IMG/VR virus record: IMGVR_UViG_3300042731_009409
Location: 1 to 64,000 of that record
DNA length: 64,000 bases
DNA from: a virus
Strand: one strand, 5' to 3'
Position numbers and translations under genes: made by a program
Part shown: one piece after another, positions 7,878 to 15,137 of the stretch
Position numbering within the stretch: position 1 is the first letter of the stretch
How the letters are laid out: each line of letters starts with the position of its first letter
The notes under the pieces: model-generated
What the model saw: the letters and a program-made list of their open reading frames with translations, nothing else
Told to the model about the DNA's origin: nothing
The model's database searches: none

Positions 7878-8612
7878 ATGGAAACGCCACTTAAAAGAAA
7901 TAACAATGTACAGGCAAAATTGCTCTATCATACGCCACTGGGAATTTCCGTTCTGGCTATAAGAACATGTCGGAATACCGTGCATTTGTCTGATACCGAA
8001 CAGTATGACACTGACGAAATAGGTCCAAAAGACAAAAAACTTATCTCAGAAACTATTTTGGCTCAAAACAAAGAATCAAACAAGCTTAGGGCATTACACC
8101 ATAGTGTTTTGGAGCATATATATTACACTTTTGCTTTGAGATACAGCAGATCTACATTGCAAGAAACTTCCAGAACGAGAATTGCTTCGCACAGTGTAGA
8201 AAGCACGAGAGCTTTTTTATCGTTTGATCTTAATGATGTGGAAAAGTTCGAAAGAGAAATCAGAAAATCCCCTGTATCTGCAAATTCTGTTTCTAAAAAA
8301 CTGGATGATTTAAAAATATCTTATATGCGCAAAATTATGGAAATAAAAAAAGAACATAATCTGAACAATGATGAAATTAAGGATTGTTTAATAGAAGGGT
8401 TAATGACTACTAACATATTTACTATAAATGCAACATCTCTAAGAAATCTTTTAATGCAAAGAACATCGCCCAGAGCTTTTCTGGAATATCAAAAGCTTGC
8501 ATTTGAAATGATAGGATGTTTGCCACTTTCTCACTTATTTTTATACAAAGATAAAATACATTTTAACAATAAAAACAAACTGCGATATATTGAGGAAATT
8601 GATTTTGAATAA
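7878..8612 (+). CDS. thyX: Flavin-dependent thymidylate synthase
   Basis: A 244-residue ThyX. This FAD enzyme converts dUMP to dTMP using methylenetetrahydrofolate and NADPH. The signature helix gives RTRIASHSVESTR at 99-111, corresponding to the ThyX motif RHRxxSxNxxSxR. His is replaced by Thr and Asn by Ser, while the arginines and serines are kept. LEHIYYTFALRYSRS (78-92) and SLRNLLMQRTSPRA (187-200) match the other conserved blocks. With the thymidylate kinase 4.4 kb downstream it forms a short dTTP pathway. Confidence 0.93.
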   Translation: METPLKRNNNVQAKLLYHTPLGISVLAIRTCRNTVHLSDTEQYDTDEIGPKDKKLISETILAQNKESNKLRALHHSVLEHIYYTFALRYSRSTLQETSRTRIASHSVESTRAFLSFDLNDVEKFEREIRKSPVSANSVSKKLDDLKISYMRKIMEIKKEHNLNNDEIKDCLIEGLMTTNIFTINATSLRNLLMQRTSPRAFLEYQKLAFEMIGCLPLSHLFLYKDKIHFNNKNKLRYIEEIDFE

Positions 8613-8670
8613 AGTAAAATTTCTTAACCAATTTAGAAAAAGATATTAGAGATGTATTGGATACAAAACA

Positions 8671-9033
8671 ATGAGTTGTAACTGTTTGATTGACACTGGT
8701 TATGATGCTGGCTTCTGTGTTTTGTTGGAAATGAAAACCTATAAAGCAAAAAAACAACACATTTGTTATGAATGTGGTAGAAAAATAGACCTTGGCGAAA
8801 AATATCAAATAGAGAAATTGGTTGGAGACGGATTTATTACAGTTAAAACTTGCTCGGACTGTCTATCTGTAAGGGATGCTTTTTTTTGTACTTGGGTATA
8901 TGGCGAGATGTGGCAAGATGTGTATGAAATGTTGTCAGATGGCAATTTACCGCCATCAGATTGTATGACCAACATTACAAAAAATGCAAGAGACAAAATA
9001 TGTGACATTATAGAAGAAAGGTGGAAAGAATGA
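8671..9033 (+). CDS. Cys-rich zinc-binding-type phage protein
   Basis: A 120-residue protein with Cys in MSCNC, HICYECGRKI (about 31-40) and KTCSDCLSVRD (about 59-69). Paired CxxC motifs around GEKYQIEKLVGDGF give a rubredoxin- or zinc-ribbon-like core often seen in small phage early proteins. Its stop overlaps the next ATG. Biological role unknown. Confidence 0.75.
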   Translation: MSCNCLIDTGYDAGFCVLLEMKTYKAKKQHICYECGRKIDLGEKYQIEKLVGDGFITVKTCSDCLSVRDAFFCTWVYGEMWQDVYEMLSDGNLPPSDCMTNITKNARDKICDIIEERWKE

Positions 9034-9353
9034 AACTAAAGCTTTTGGAAGATTATTTAAATTCAGATACTGGTGACTGTGGCCAACTTATAAAATGGGT
9101 TGTTTGTGACGATTTGGTTTATGCATTGGTTAAAGTTGACAACTTTGTTGATTTATGGAAACATGACGATGTTGAGATAATAGAGGAAAAACTTAGGGTT
9201 TTTTTTAGCGTCGGATGTGTCGAAATATCTGGAAATAAGCCAGAACAAATTTTTGATTTGTTTTTAAATCATAGAAAAGATGTGTTTGAAATTGGAAGTA
9301 AGTGGGAAGTTATAGAGAATAATAACGAACTTAAATTCAAACGTATTTGCTGA
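9030..9353 (+). CDS. Hypothetical protein
   Basis: A 107-residue acidic protein. ATG 9030 is chosen because it overlaps the upstream stop (ATGA) and lies behind AAAGGTGG; an in-frame GTG three codons earlier overlaps that SD. Alpha/beta pattern, no motif recognised. Confidence 0.7.
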   Translation: MKLKLLEDYLNSDTGDCGQLIKWVVCDDLVYALVKVDNFVDLWKHDDVEIIEEKLRVFFSVGCVEISGNKPEQIFDLFLNHRKDVFEIGSKWEVIENNNELKFKRIC

Positions 9354-9395
9354 GAACAAGGGCTTTGTCAAACATGAGTTTGGATATTAAAAAAG

Positions 9396-9578
9396 GTGAA
9401 AAACCTTCGTAATATGTTTTATTATTTAATTTTTCCTTTCTTTTGTTTATTTGTTGTTGTTTTGATATTATTGGGACGGTGGCCTTTTGGCATTTGTTCC
9501 TTTGTTTTGGCCTGGCTGTATTATACAGCCAGGCTTTTTAATGTAAACATTTGTATTATTATGTTTTCGAAGGAATAA
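9396..9578 (+). CDS. Doubtful small membrane ORF
   Basis: A 60-codon hydrophobic frame with two possible membrane segments, starting at GTG 9396 or ATG 9414. Neither start has a good SD, and a strong intrinsic terminator (9510-9540) lies inside the frame. The hydrophobicity may simply reflect T-rich DNA. I list it only because it fills the gap between 9354 and 9582. Confidence 0.25.
   Translation: MKNLRNMFYYLIFPFFCLFVVVLILLGRWPFGICSFVLAWLYYTARLFNVNICIIMFSKE
9510..9540 (+). terminator. Intrinsic terminator, 11-bp perfect stem
   Basis: GCCTGGCTGTA (9510-9520), a TTA loop and the exact complement at 9524-9534 are followed by TTTTT. This is the strongest + strand terminator seen in the early region and should divide it into two transcription units, implying a promoter downstream for the 9583 gene. 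Confidence 0.8.
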
Positions 9579-9582
9579 ATAG

Positions 9583-10017
9583 ATGGAAATTCCAAGTTTT
9601 TATACAATTTTTATAATTTTTGCAATTGGTTTATTTTTGCAATTTTGGTTGCACGAAATAAGTCACATTATTTTTGGCCATATTTTTGAGGGCAGAAATC
9701 CAGTCAAAATATGGCCATACCCTCATGTTTATGAAGACAGATTTTATTTCGCAAGATACGAAATGGCCGAACAGACAAGGGGCGGTATGGAATATATGAC
9801 TTGTATAGCACCTTTGGTTTCCGGTTTGTTTTATTATACTTTATCGTTTTTGGTGTTATGGTTAATAAAGGAAAAGAATTTCTATTTATTTTCTTTCGTC
9901 TTTTTTAATGCTTGTGATTGTTTGTTTTTTTGGTATACAGTGTTTTTTGGGAGCCAACAAAGTGATGGAAAGAAATTTTTATATTTTTGGAATAGGAGAA
10001 AAAAATGCCTGAAATGA
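9583..10017 (+). CDS. Membrane zinc metalloprotease-like protein (M50-like)
   Basis: A 144-residue protein with SD AAGGAA. A first hydrophobic segment (8-30) contains WLHEISHIIFGH, an HExxH zinc motif (H24, E25, H28) placed inside the membrane segment as in site-2-type (M50) proteases. Two or three more hydrophobic segments follow. FNACDCLFFW and then SQQSDGKKF (D128) could give the acidic third ligand that M50 proteins carry in an LDG-type motif. It might cleave membrane proteins or be an inactive relative. Two other HExxH membrane proteins occur in this window. Confidence 0.65.
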   Translation: MEIPSFYTIFIIFAIGLFLQFWLHEISHIIFGHIFEGRNPVKIWPYPHVYEDRFYFARYEMAEQTRGGMEYMTCIAPLVSGLFYYTLSFLVLWLIKEKNFYLFSFVFFNACDCLFFWYTVFFGSQQSDGKKFLYFWNRRKKCLK

Positions 10018-10325
10018 AGCTCGATTATATATTAGCGTTGCAATTAACAAACGTAAAAAATGTTGATGAAAAGACACTTATGAGGAAAGTTCGAGAAACG
10101 TTGGAAAACGCAGTGAAAAACGGTTGCATGGTTGATGTGAATTTAAGCAATCATTCAACATTGCAAATTCCTGAAGCCATCAATACGCTAAACGAATGGA
10201 TTTCGAGTGGAATTTTAAAAGTTAAAGAAACGAAAAGTGAAATCTCTTTTGAAATACAGGATAGCGACGCCCTAAATGAAATTATTACAGGATACGAACT
10301 AAATTATCCAGATTTGAAACATTAG
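10005..10325 (+). CDS. Hypothetical protein
   Basis: A 106-residue protein overlapping the previous gene by 13 bases. Its initiation region (TGGAATAGGAGAAAAAAATG) is repeated before the 10437 gene. Charged, probably alpha/beta, with no recognised motif. Confidence 0.65.
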   Translation: MPEMKLDYILALQLTNVKNVDEKTLMRKVRETLENAVKNGCMVDVNLSNHSTLQIPEAINTLNEWISSGILKVKETKSEISFEIQDSDALNEIITGYELNYPDLKH

Positions 10326-10355
10326 GCAAATCGTCCAGGTTGTTAATTCTTTAAT

Positions 10356-10436
10356 GGATGTCAATATAAAAGAGGAAGAAATAGACAAGGAAAGTGTTTT
10401 AACAATTATAAAGATGAAATGGAATAGGAGAAAAAA
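10356..10436 (+). pseudogene. Remnant copy of the 3' end of the 10437 gene
   Basis: This stretch closely matches the last 70 or so bases of the following gene (about 10566-10636). Both contain gacaaggaaag, then caatta, then ataaagatgaaa and ggaata. The copy has substitutions and a short internal deletion. It looks like a partial tandem duplication whose 5' part was lost; the retained end now carries the SD for the intact copy. Confidence 0.6.
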
Positions 10437-10628
10437 ATGAAAGCTAGGTTTTGGAAGTGTGATGTTTGTGAAGAAAATTGTCTCTTTATACAACCACTTT
10501 TGCTAGAAGACTCAAAACCATACCGTTGTCCAGATAGGATTGAACAAGAGGATTGGGCAGAATGGGAGGAAATTGACAAGGAAAGCGCTTTAGCAATTAT
10601 GGAAAATTATAAAGATGAAACGGAATAA
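10437..10628 (+). CDS. Small acidic Cys-containing protein
   Basis: A 63-residue protein with CDVCEENC at 8-15 and PYRCPD at 28-33, a possible zinc site. It is otherwise very acidic (EQEDWAEWEEIDKES). The SD (TAGGAG) lies within the remnant duplication. Function unknown. Confidence 0.7.
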   Translation: MKARFWKCDVCEENCLFIQPLLLEDSKPYRCPDRIEQEDWAEWEEIDKESALAIMENYKDETE

Positions 10629-10630
10629 AA

Positions 10631-11290
10631 ATGAATAAAAAAGAGTTGAGAAAAGTATATCCTTTAGTTACTGTGCATGAAGTGGTTCTGTTTATTGTTT
10701 CTTTGTTTTTGTTAATATCAGTTTCTTTTATTGCTTATTTTACAGATTCTGTTTTTGTAGCAAAAGCAATTTTGTTGGGTTCGAGCTTAATTTTGTCGTC
10801 TATTTCAATGTTGATGTCATTAATCCCGTTTATCAAAAGATACAACAATTATAAAAAAACAATAGGATATTCGAACAATATAATGTACATCAACAAAGGC
10901 GAATTTGCCGTTCTAGAGTTTGAAAATTTTCACCCTATAACAAAATTAAACTTATTATCATTGGTCTATAGAGAATTAAAAAACTATGCTCCAATACACT
11001 TTAAACATCCAGAATTAGTTTTGTGTAGTATTAAACGTATTGGGCAGGTAAAATATATTCAATTTGGAGACAAAAGATATAAAAAAGTCCATGGTGTTGT
11101 TCAGTGCGGAAACGAAGTCCAAATTGAATTTTTCAAATACGATATTGTAAAAACTTTTTGTTTGTTGATGCACGAACTTGCTCATGTAATTTTGTTTTAT
11201 AATGGCTATAAAGGCGACCATCACGAAATTATAAGAAAGTGTAGTTTTAAAAAAGTCGCATTGGAAAATGGCTTGGGTAATGATTTATAA
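10631..11290 (+). CDS. Membrane-anchored HExxH metallopeptidase-like protein
   Basis: A 219-residue protein with two hydrophobic segments (about 18-38 and 44-67) and a soluble C-terminal domain of about 150 residues. LLMHELAHVILFYNG holds HExxH (H181, E182, H185), and GDHHEII (H197/H198) about 12 residues later could give the third zinc ligand. This is the arrangement of SprT-like and minigluzincin peptidases. Substrate unknown. It is the second of three HExxH membrane proteins in this window. Confidence 0.65.
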   Translation: MNKKELRKVYPLVTVHEVVLFIVSLFLLISVSFIAYFTDSVFVAKAILLGSSLILSSISMLMSLIPFIKRYNNYKKTIGYSNNIMYINKGEFAVLEFENFHPITKLNLLSLVYRELKNYAPIHFKHPELVLCSIKRIGQVKYIQFGDKRYKKVHGVVQCGNEVQIEFFKYDIVKTFCLLMHELAHVILFYNGYKGDHHEIIRKCSFKKVALENGLGNDL

Positions 11291-12188
11291 AAAATTTAAG
11301 AATTATAGTGGCTTTTTTCATCTTGGAAAAAAACATTGCGAAAAGGATATGGCGAAACCTTATAGAGAAGGAGATAAAATAACTGAACATTTAGAGCGTG
11401 CATCTTGGCTCACTGCACAAGTCGAATCGAGCGGTTTGTTTGGTACTGTAAACAGTTATGACGGCACTGGTATAACTGCTGGCATACATCAAGCAACAGC
11501 TGTTTTTCCAAGGTCGGATTTAAGTAAAAATGCAAGCCAAGGAACATTATGGAAATTATTGTACAATATAATGCAGATCGAAGAGTGTAAAGAACACGAA
11601 TTGTGGCGTGAATTTTATCTCGCCAATTATGAAATTGGCGAATTTGGAATATATAATTTGGATGATGGCTATCTTTTAAATGGTTATAAAATAAGACATT
11701 TTTTTAATAAGAGCGCACAAGGAAGGACACCAGAATCTGGTACAAAATATGAAAGATCTGCCAAATTAGTAAGATTGGTTTCGGATCTTTTCAGCATGGA
11801 AAAAACTTTTCAAATTCAAATACAACATGGTTTTGAATTTTTCGGAAAATTTCTTAAAAGTATCAACGGAGAATACCCCTATATCAACGGAAAATACAAT
11901 ATAAGCCATGTAGATTTAGCTATGTGCACATTGTTGTCTCATTCGGTAAATGCCCCCAGTGTGGCTCGCAAGATGCTTCGGCAAAGTTTTGAGATTGGTG
12001 CGAATACGTCAATCGAGTGGGCATGTAATCTTGTTAGACTGCTTGGTAACAATAAATATGGACGATGGGATGACGATCTTCCAAACGGAAGATACCAAAG
12101 AACCAGATTGTACGCAAAAAGAAGTGGTTTGTGGCCTGAAAGTCTTTTTAAAGATGATGGTGTTATGCCAAAAAACATAAAGGAATAA
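11268..12188 (+). CDS. Putative lysozyme-fold peptidoglycan hydrolase
   Basis: A 306-residue protein. ASWLTAQVESSGLFG followed by NSYDGTGITAGIHQA (about 45-75) resembles the catalytic Glu helix and beta hairpin of lysozyme-like muramidases. The remainder is helical and unfamiliar. No signal peptide is seen. ATG 11268 overlaps the previous gene by 23 bases; MAKPYREG at 11349 is an alternative start with an SD too close to it. It would be a second cell-wall enzyme besides the amidase at 60.4 kb. The assignment rests on a short motif and is uncertain. Confidence 0.5.
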   Translation: MAWVMIYKKFKNYSGFFHLGKKHCEKDMAKPYREGDKITEHLERASWLTAQVESSGLFGTVNSYDGTGITAGIHQATAVFPRSDLSKNASQGTLWKLLYNIMQIEECKEHELWREFYLANYEIGEFGIYNLDDGYLLNGYKIRHFFNKSAQGRTPESGTKYERSAKLVRLVSDLFSMEKTFQIQIQHGFEFFGKFLKSINGEYPYINGKYNISHVDLAMCTLLSHSVNAPSVARKMLRQSFEIGANTSIEWACNLVRLLGNNKYGRWDDDLPNGRYQRTRLYAKRSGLWPESLFKDDGVMPKNIKE

Positions 12189-12190
12189 AA

Positions 12191-12445
12191 ATGGAAAATT
12201 TAATAATAGAACAACATAATGACAAATGGCTTGTGTTTGATTCGGACGGTGTGTGTATTGGAGAGTCGGATACAGAACATGGTGCATTATCCAGGGCAAA
12301 AGCAAAAATTTTGTTAGATATTAAATTGTTGAAAGGAAAATTTTTTGAGATAGAAAACAAGATACAAGCATTAAAGGTTGACAGTGATTATTTTACGTTT
12401 GGTCTTGATGGTATTGGTGGCGATATAAATGATGCGATCAAATGA
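12191..12445 (+). CDS. Hypothetical protein
   Basis: An 84-residue protein. Residues 1-35 form a beta-rich opening (IIEQHNDKWLVFDSDGVCIG), and residues 36-62 form a helix with coiled-coil character. The 3' end overlaps the next gene by 17 bases. Not recognised. Confidence 0.65.
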   Translation: MENLIIEQHNDKWLVFDSDGVCIGESDTEHGALSRAKAKILLDIKLLKGKFFEIENKIQALKVDSDYFTFGLDGIGGDINDAIK

Positions 12446-12785
12446 CGATATTGTAAGATTTGAAAGATATTTTTCAAATCTTACAGAAGAACCCATTTGT
12501 TTGACTAGGAGGCATGCTGATTTTGTTAGGAATGTTTGGTCGGAAATAAACTCATTAATCCGGGATATTGATTTACCAATCGCTTGTCAGTTTGAAAACG
12601 AGTTCAAATTTGTTTGGAACAAGGAGTATTATTATGTTGAGCTAATCATGTATGACAATTGTAAAATTGAATGGTTTATAATCGATCGAAAAGATTATGA
12701 TTGTTTTTTATCTGAAAATTCATCTCTGAATGCGTTTTGTTTGTCATTCATAAACAAGATAAAGGAGAAAGAATGTCTTGGTTAG
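12429..12785 (+). CDS. Hypothetical protein
   Basis: A 118-residue protein with a helical first half and a beta-rich second half (EYYYVELIMYDNCKIEWFII). Two adjacent ATG codons (12429, 12432) could start it. It overlaps genes on both sides. No motif recognised. Confidence 0.6.
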   Translation: MMRSNDDIVRFERYFSNLTEEPICLTRRHADFVRNVWSEINSLIRDIDLPIACQFENEFKFVWNKEYYYVELIMYDNCKIEWFIIDRKDYDCFLSENSSLNAFCLSFINKIKEKECLG

Positions 12786-12985
12786 AAGATAAAAAAGAAT
12801 TAGAAGAAACTCTTGGGAACGACGTAGAAGATAGTCTTGTTGTTAATACAATCATTGTATTATCACCGATTCATCAAAATTGCCGTTGTGATATAATACC
12901 AATCCAAAAACATTGTCCGGAAAATAGAGAATATTCTAACTTATATGTCAGAACAAAAGGAAAAAACTTAGTCAACAAGAAATAA
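12773..12985 (+). CDS. Small protein with possible -1 frameshift extension
   Basis: Zero-frame product of 70 residues from ATG 12773 behind AAAGGAGAAAG, overlapping the previous gene by 13 bases. It contains HQNCRCDIIPIQKHC. Near its end the codons GGA AAA AAC create an in-phase A_AAA_AAC heptamer (12961-12967). A -1 shift there opens a frame to 13039 that encodes LSQQEIKSILDEDNLCWFGK, which looks like a natural C-terminus. Either a frameshifted longer form (about 88 residues) is made, or the gene has suffered a lesion. Function unknown. Confidence 0.6.
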   Translation: MSWLEDKKELEETLGNDVEDSLVVNTIIVLSPIHQNCRCDIIPIQKHCPENREYSNLYVRTKGKNLVNKK

Positions 12986-13039
12986 AAAGTATTTTAGACG
13001 AAGATAATCTTTGTTGGTTTGGAAAACATATTCAAATAT
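12961..13039 (+). other. Candidate -1 frameshift site and extension frame
   Basis: The heptamer A_AAA_AAC is in the correct phase of the upstream frame. Five bases downstream, CAACAA (12973-12978) can pair with TTGTTG (13011-13016). The -1 frame runs from 12967 to the TAA at 13037-13039 without its own start codon, so it can only be reached from the upstream frame. Confidence 0.45.
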
Positions 13040-13058
13040 AATTTATAAACGAGAAAAA

Positions 13059-13688
13059 ATGTCTATAAAAGGAAAATTTATAGTATTCGAAGGAATAGAT
13101 GGTTCTGGAACAACTACTATCTCAAAATTTATTGCACAAAAATTTAAAAATAGCGTTTGGACTTTTGAACCATCTGACAACGCGATAGGTAAATTTATTC
13201 GTAGCATTTTGCAATACAAAGAAGAAACGTTTTGTAACGAAGCAATCCTTTCTTTGTTTGTTGCCGATAGGGCACAACACACACAAAATCTAATTTTACC
13301 GGCGTTAAATACCGGAAAACATGTTTTTTGTGACCGTTATACTCCTTCTACAATTGTCTATCAAACAATTCCGGGATATTTGTGTAACAAAATGGCAATA
13401 AAGAATATAGAAAACAATATTTCTGATTCGCATGGATGTATAATTCCTGATGTTGTATTTTTGTTAGATTGTGATTTGGATGTTGCAAGAACAAGGAGGA
13501 AAACAAGGAACAGGCCCGAAGAATTGTATGAAACTGATTCGTATCAAAAATGTGTTGCCAAGCAATATAAATATTGGTCGGACATTACTGAAAAATTTAA
13601 TGTGATAAAAATAAATGCCAACAACGATAAAAATAATGTTGTTAGTCAAATTATGTATTATTTAAACCATACTTATAGCTTAGGTTAA
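13059..13688 (+). CDS. tmk: Thymidylate kinase
   Basis: A 209-residue dTMP kinase. FIVFEGIDGSGTTT (7-20) is the P-loop; the usual Lys of GxGKT is Thr here, a form I recall in some bacterial thymidylate kinases. FEPSD, the ADRAQH segment and VFCDRYTPSTIVYQ (89-102, with D92-R93-Y94) are the thymidylate-binding blocks, and NRPEELYE lies in the lid region. It phosphorylates dTMP to dTDP, directly after ThyX in the pathway. ATG 13059 is preferred over an upstream frame extension because MSIKGKFIVFEG matches the usual N-terminus. Confidence 0.92.
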   Translation: MSIKGKFIVFEGIDGSGTTTISKFIAQKFKNSVWTFEPSDNAIGKFIRSILQYKEETFCNEAILSLFVADRAQHTQNLILPALNTGKHVFCDRYTPSTIVYQTIPGYLCNKMAIKNIENNISDSHGCIIPDVVFLLDCDLDVARTRRKTRNRPEELYETDSYQKCVAKQYKYWSDITEKFNVIKINANNDKNNVVSQIMYYLNHTYSLG

Positions 13689-13699
13689 CAAGTATGGTT
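13665..13699 (+). terminator. Hairpin at the end of the early cluster
   Basis: AACCATACTT (13665-13674) pairs perfectly with 13690-13699 across a 15-base loop that contains the thymidylate kinase stop codon. It lacks a T-tract on either strand, so it may be a weak or factor-dependent terminator, an RNA-stability element or an attenuator. The following 130 bases up to 13831 contain no gene. Confidence 0.4.
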
Positions 13700-13831
13700 G
13701 TTGCTAATATTAACGATTAGTTAAAAAACTACTAATAAAGAAAGCAAGGTGAGATATGAGTGGATAGATAGTATATTATTAAAATGCAAATTGTTTTTAA
13801 AACTAAAATTCTATCGGCAAAAGGAAAAAAA

Positions 13832-14668
13832 ATGACAAAATCCGAATTATTAGAAAAATATAAAAATGGAGAAAGAGATTTTTCTGGAGCAGATCTGACA
13901 AGAACAGATCTTAAAGGAGCAATTCTTAGATGGGTAGGCCTGGAAGGAGCAGAACTGGAAGGAGCAGAACTGGAAGGAGCAGAACTGGAAGGAGCAGATC
14001 TGTATAGAGCAGATCTGACAGGAGCAAATCTGGAAGGAACAAATCTGACAGGAGCAGATCTGAGAAGATCAAATCTGACAGGAGCAAATCTGACAGGAGC
14101 AGATCTGAGAAGATCAAATCTGACAGGAGCAAATCTGTCAGGAGCAGATCTATATAGAGCAGATCTGACAGAAGCAGATCTGGAAGGAGCAGAACTGACA
14201 GGAGCAAATCCGGAAGGAGCAGATCTAGAAGGAGCAGATCTTAGATGGGCAGATCTGGCAGGAGCAGATCTGGCAGGAGCAAATCTGACAGGAGCAGATC
14301 TGACAGGAGCAAATCTGACAGGAGCAGTTCTGACAGGAGCAGATCTTAGATGGGCAGATCTGGAAGAAACAGATCTAAAAAACTGCCAACTGCCATCACC
14401 AACTATGGTGTTGTTAGCAGATTGGGGCGAAATTTCAGACAACCTTTGTATTGAACTGATGCGCTATGACGCATCTTGCCATGAAAAACCAGAATTGTTT
14501 GGTATTTGGAAAACAACCGGAGAATGTCCATATGATAATGTATCATACCAAAGAGTATGTAATTTTGCAGAAAGCAAAACATTGTATTCGCCTGGCCCTA
14601 GTAAAAGACCTATTGATTTGATGATTGCTCTAATCAAAGAAAAGTGCAAAGATAGCAATTGGCACTAA
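13832..14668 (+). CDS. Pentapeptide-repeat protein with C-terminal domain
   Basis: A 278-residue protein from ATG 13832 behind AAAGGAAAAAAA. After a 16-residue N-terminus come 34 uninterrupted pentapeptides of the form (L)xGA(D/N) from F17 to about residue 186. This predicts a right-handed four-sided beta helix of 8-9 coils. The C-terminal 90 residues are non-repetitive (GIWKTTGECPYDNVSYQRV and a final helix) and resemble tails I recall on other phage and prophage pentapeptide proteins. Qnr/MfpA members mimic DNA and act on gyrase; that function is only a possibility here. It ends face to face with the late operon. Confidence 0.88.
   Translation: MTKSELLEKYKNGERDFSGADLTRTDLKGAILRWVGLEGAELEGAELEGAELEGADLYRADLTGANLEGTNLTGADLRRSNLTGANLTGADLRRSNLTGANLSGADLYRADLTEADLEGAELTGANPEGADLEGADLRWADLAGADLAGANLTGADLTGANLTGAVLTGADLRWADLEETDLKNCQLPSPTMVLLADWGEISDNLCIELMRYDASCHEKPELFGIWKTTGECPYDNVSYQRVCNFAESKTLYSPGPSKRPIDLMIALIKEKCKDSNWH
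13880..14389 (+). repeat. 15-bp tandem repeat tract (34 units) inside the coding sequence
   Basis: The pentapeptide region consists of near-identical 15-bp units around GGAGCAGATCTGACA, often exact over several units, including repeated AGATCT. Because the period is a multiple of three, all frames on both strands stay open or nearly so. DNA identity beyond what the protein needs points to recent expansion or homogenisation. Confidence 0.9.
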
Positions 14669-14669
14669 T

Positions 14670-15137
14670 TTATTTGATTGCCAGAGCAATTCCAAAACCA
14701 ACACCAACTACAGCTGTCAAAGCCCAAGGAATCCATTGGTATTTTATTGATTTTTGGTGGTAAGATGATAAATCCGTATACAGATTTTTTTGCATTTTGA
14801 ATTGTTTTAAATACAAATCACCTCGTATTTTCATTTGTTCTGCATTTTTTTTCCAAATTTTTGCGTCATTTTTCAATAACAAATTCTGTTGTTCCAAAAT
14901 ATCAATTTTGTTTTCCAATAATGATGAATATTTAAAAAACAAATGATAATCCTCAAATATTTCGGCGAGAACCAAGCCATCTTTTGGTTTATAACAAATA
15001 TAGTCTTGGCCATTTGAACTTATTTTGATCGGTAACGGTTGGACAATCTCAGTTGGTTTTTTTATGTCTGTTGCGTTGCTCAGCGAGCAAACTAATAACA
15101 TCATCAATACTTGTATTTGTATTATTAATTTTTTCAT
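14670..15137 (-). CDS. Spanin-like exported protein with C-terminal membrane segment
   Basis: A 155-residue protein from the ATG at 15137 (SD GGGGAA); a longer in-frame start at 15182 is less likely. MKKLIIQIQVLMMLLVCSLSNA is a signal sequence containing one Cys, but the lipobox is imperfect. Residues 60-115 are coiled-coil-like and IPWALTAVVGVGFGIALAI at the end is a membrane segment. It overlaps the preceding spanin-like gene by 89 bases in another frame, the overlapping architecture of Rz/Rz1 pairs. It probably helps disrupt the outer membrane at lysis; the exact spanin type is unclear. Confidence 0.6.
   Translation of the reverse strand: MKKLIIQIQVLMMLLVCSLSNATDIKKPTEIVQPLPIKISSNGQDYICYKPKDGLVLAEIFEDYHLFFKYSSLLENKIDILEQQNLLLKNDAKIWKKNAEQMKIRGDLYLKQFKMQKNLYTDLSSYHQKSIKYQWIPWALTAVVGVGFGIALAIK

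Noticed and set aside
13732-14442. Long - strand ORF rich in SAPVRFAPVRS repeats
   Set aside because: It is the antisense reading of the pentapeptide repeat; a 15-bp period keeps every frame open. It has no SD and faces away from the coding neighbours.
14640-14700. Bidirectional terminator between the convergent ends at 14668 and 14670
   Set aside because: Only a 5-bp TGGCA/TGCCA pairing with no T-tract was found; not enough to call.
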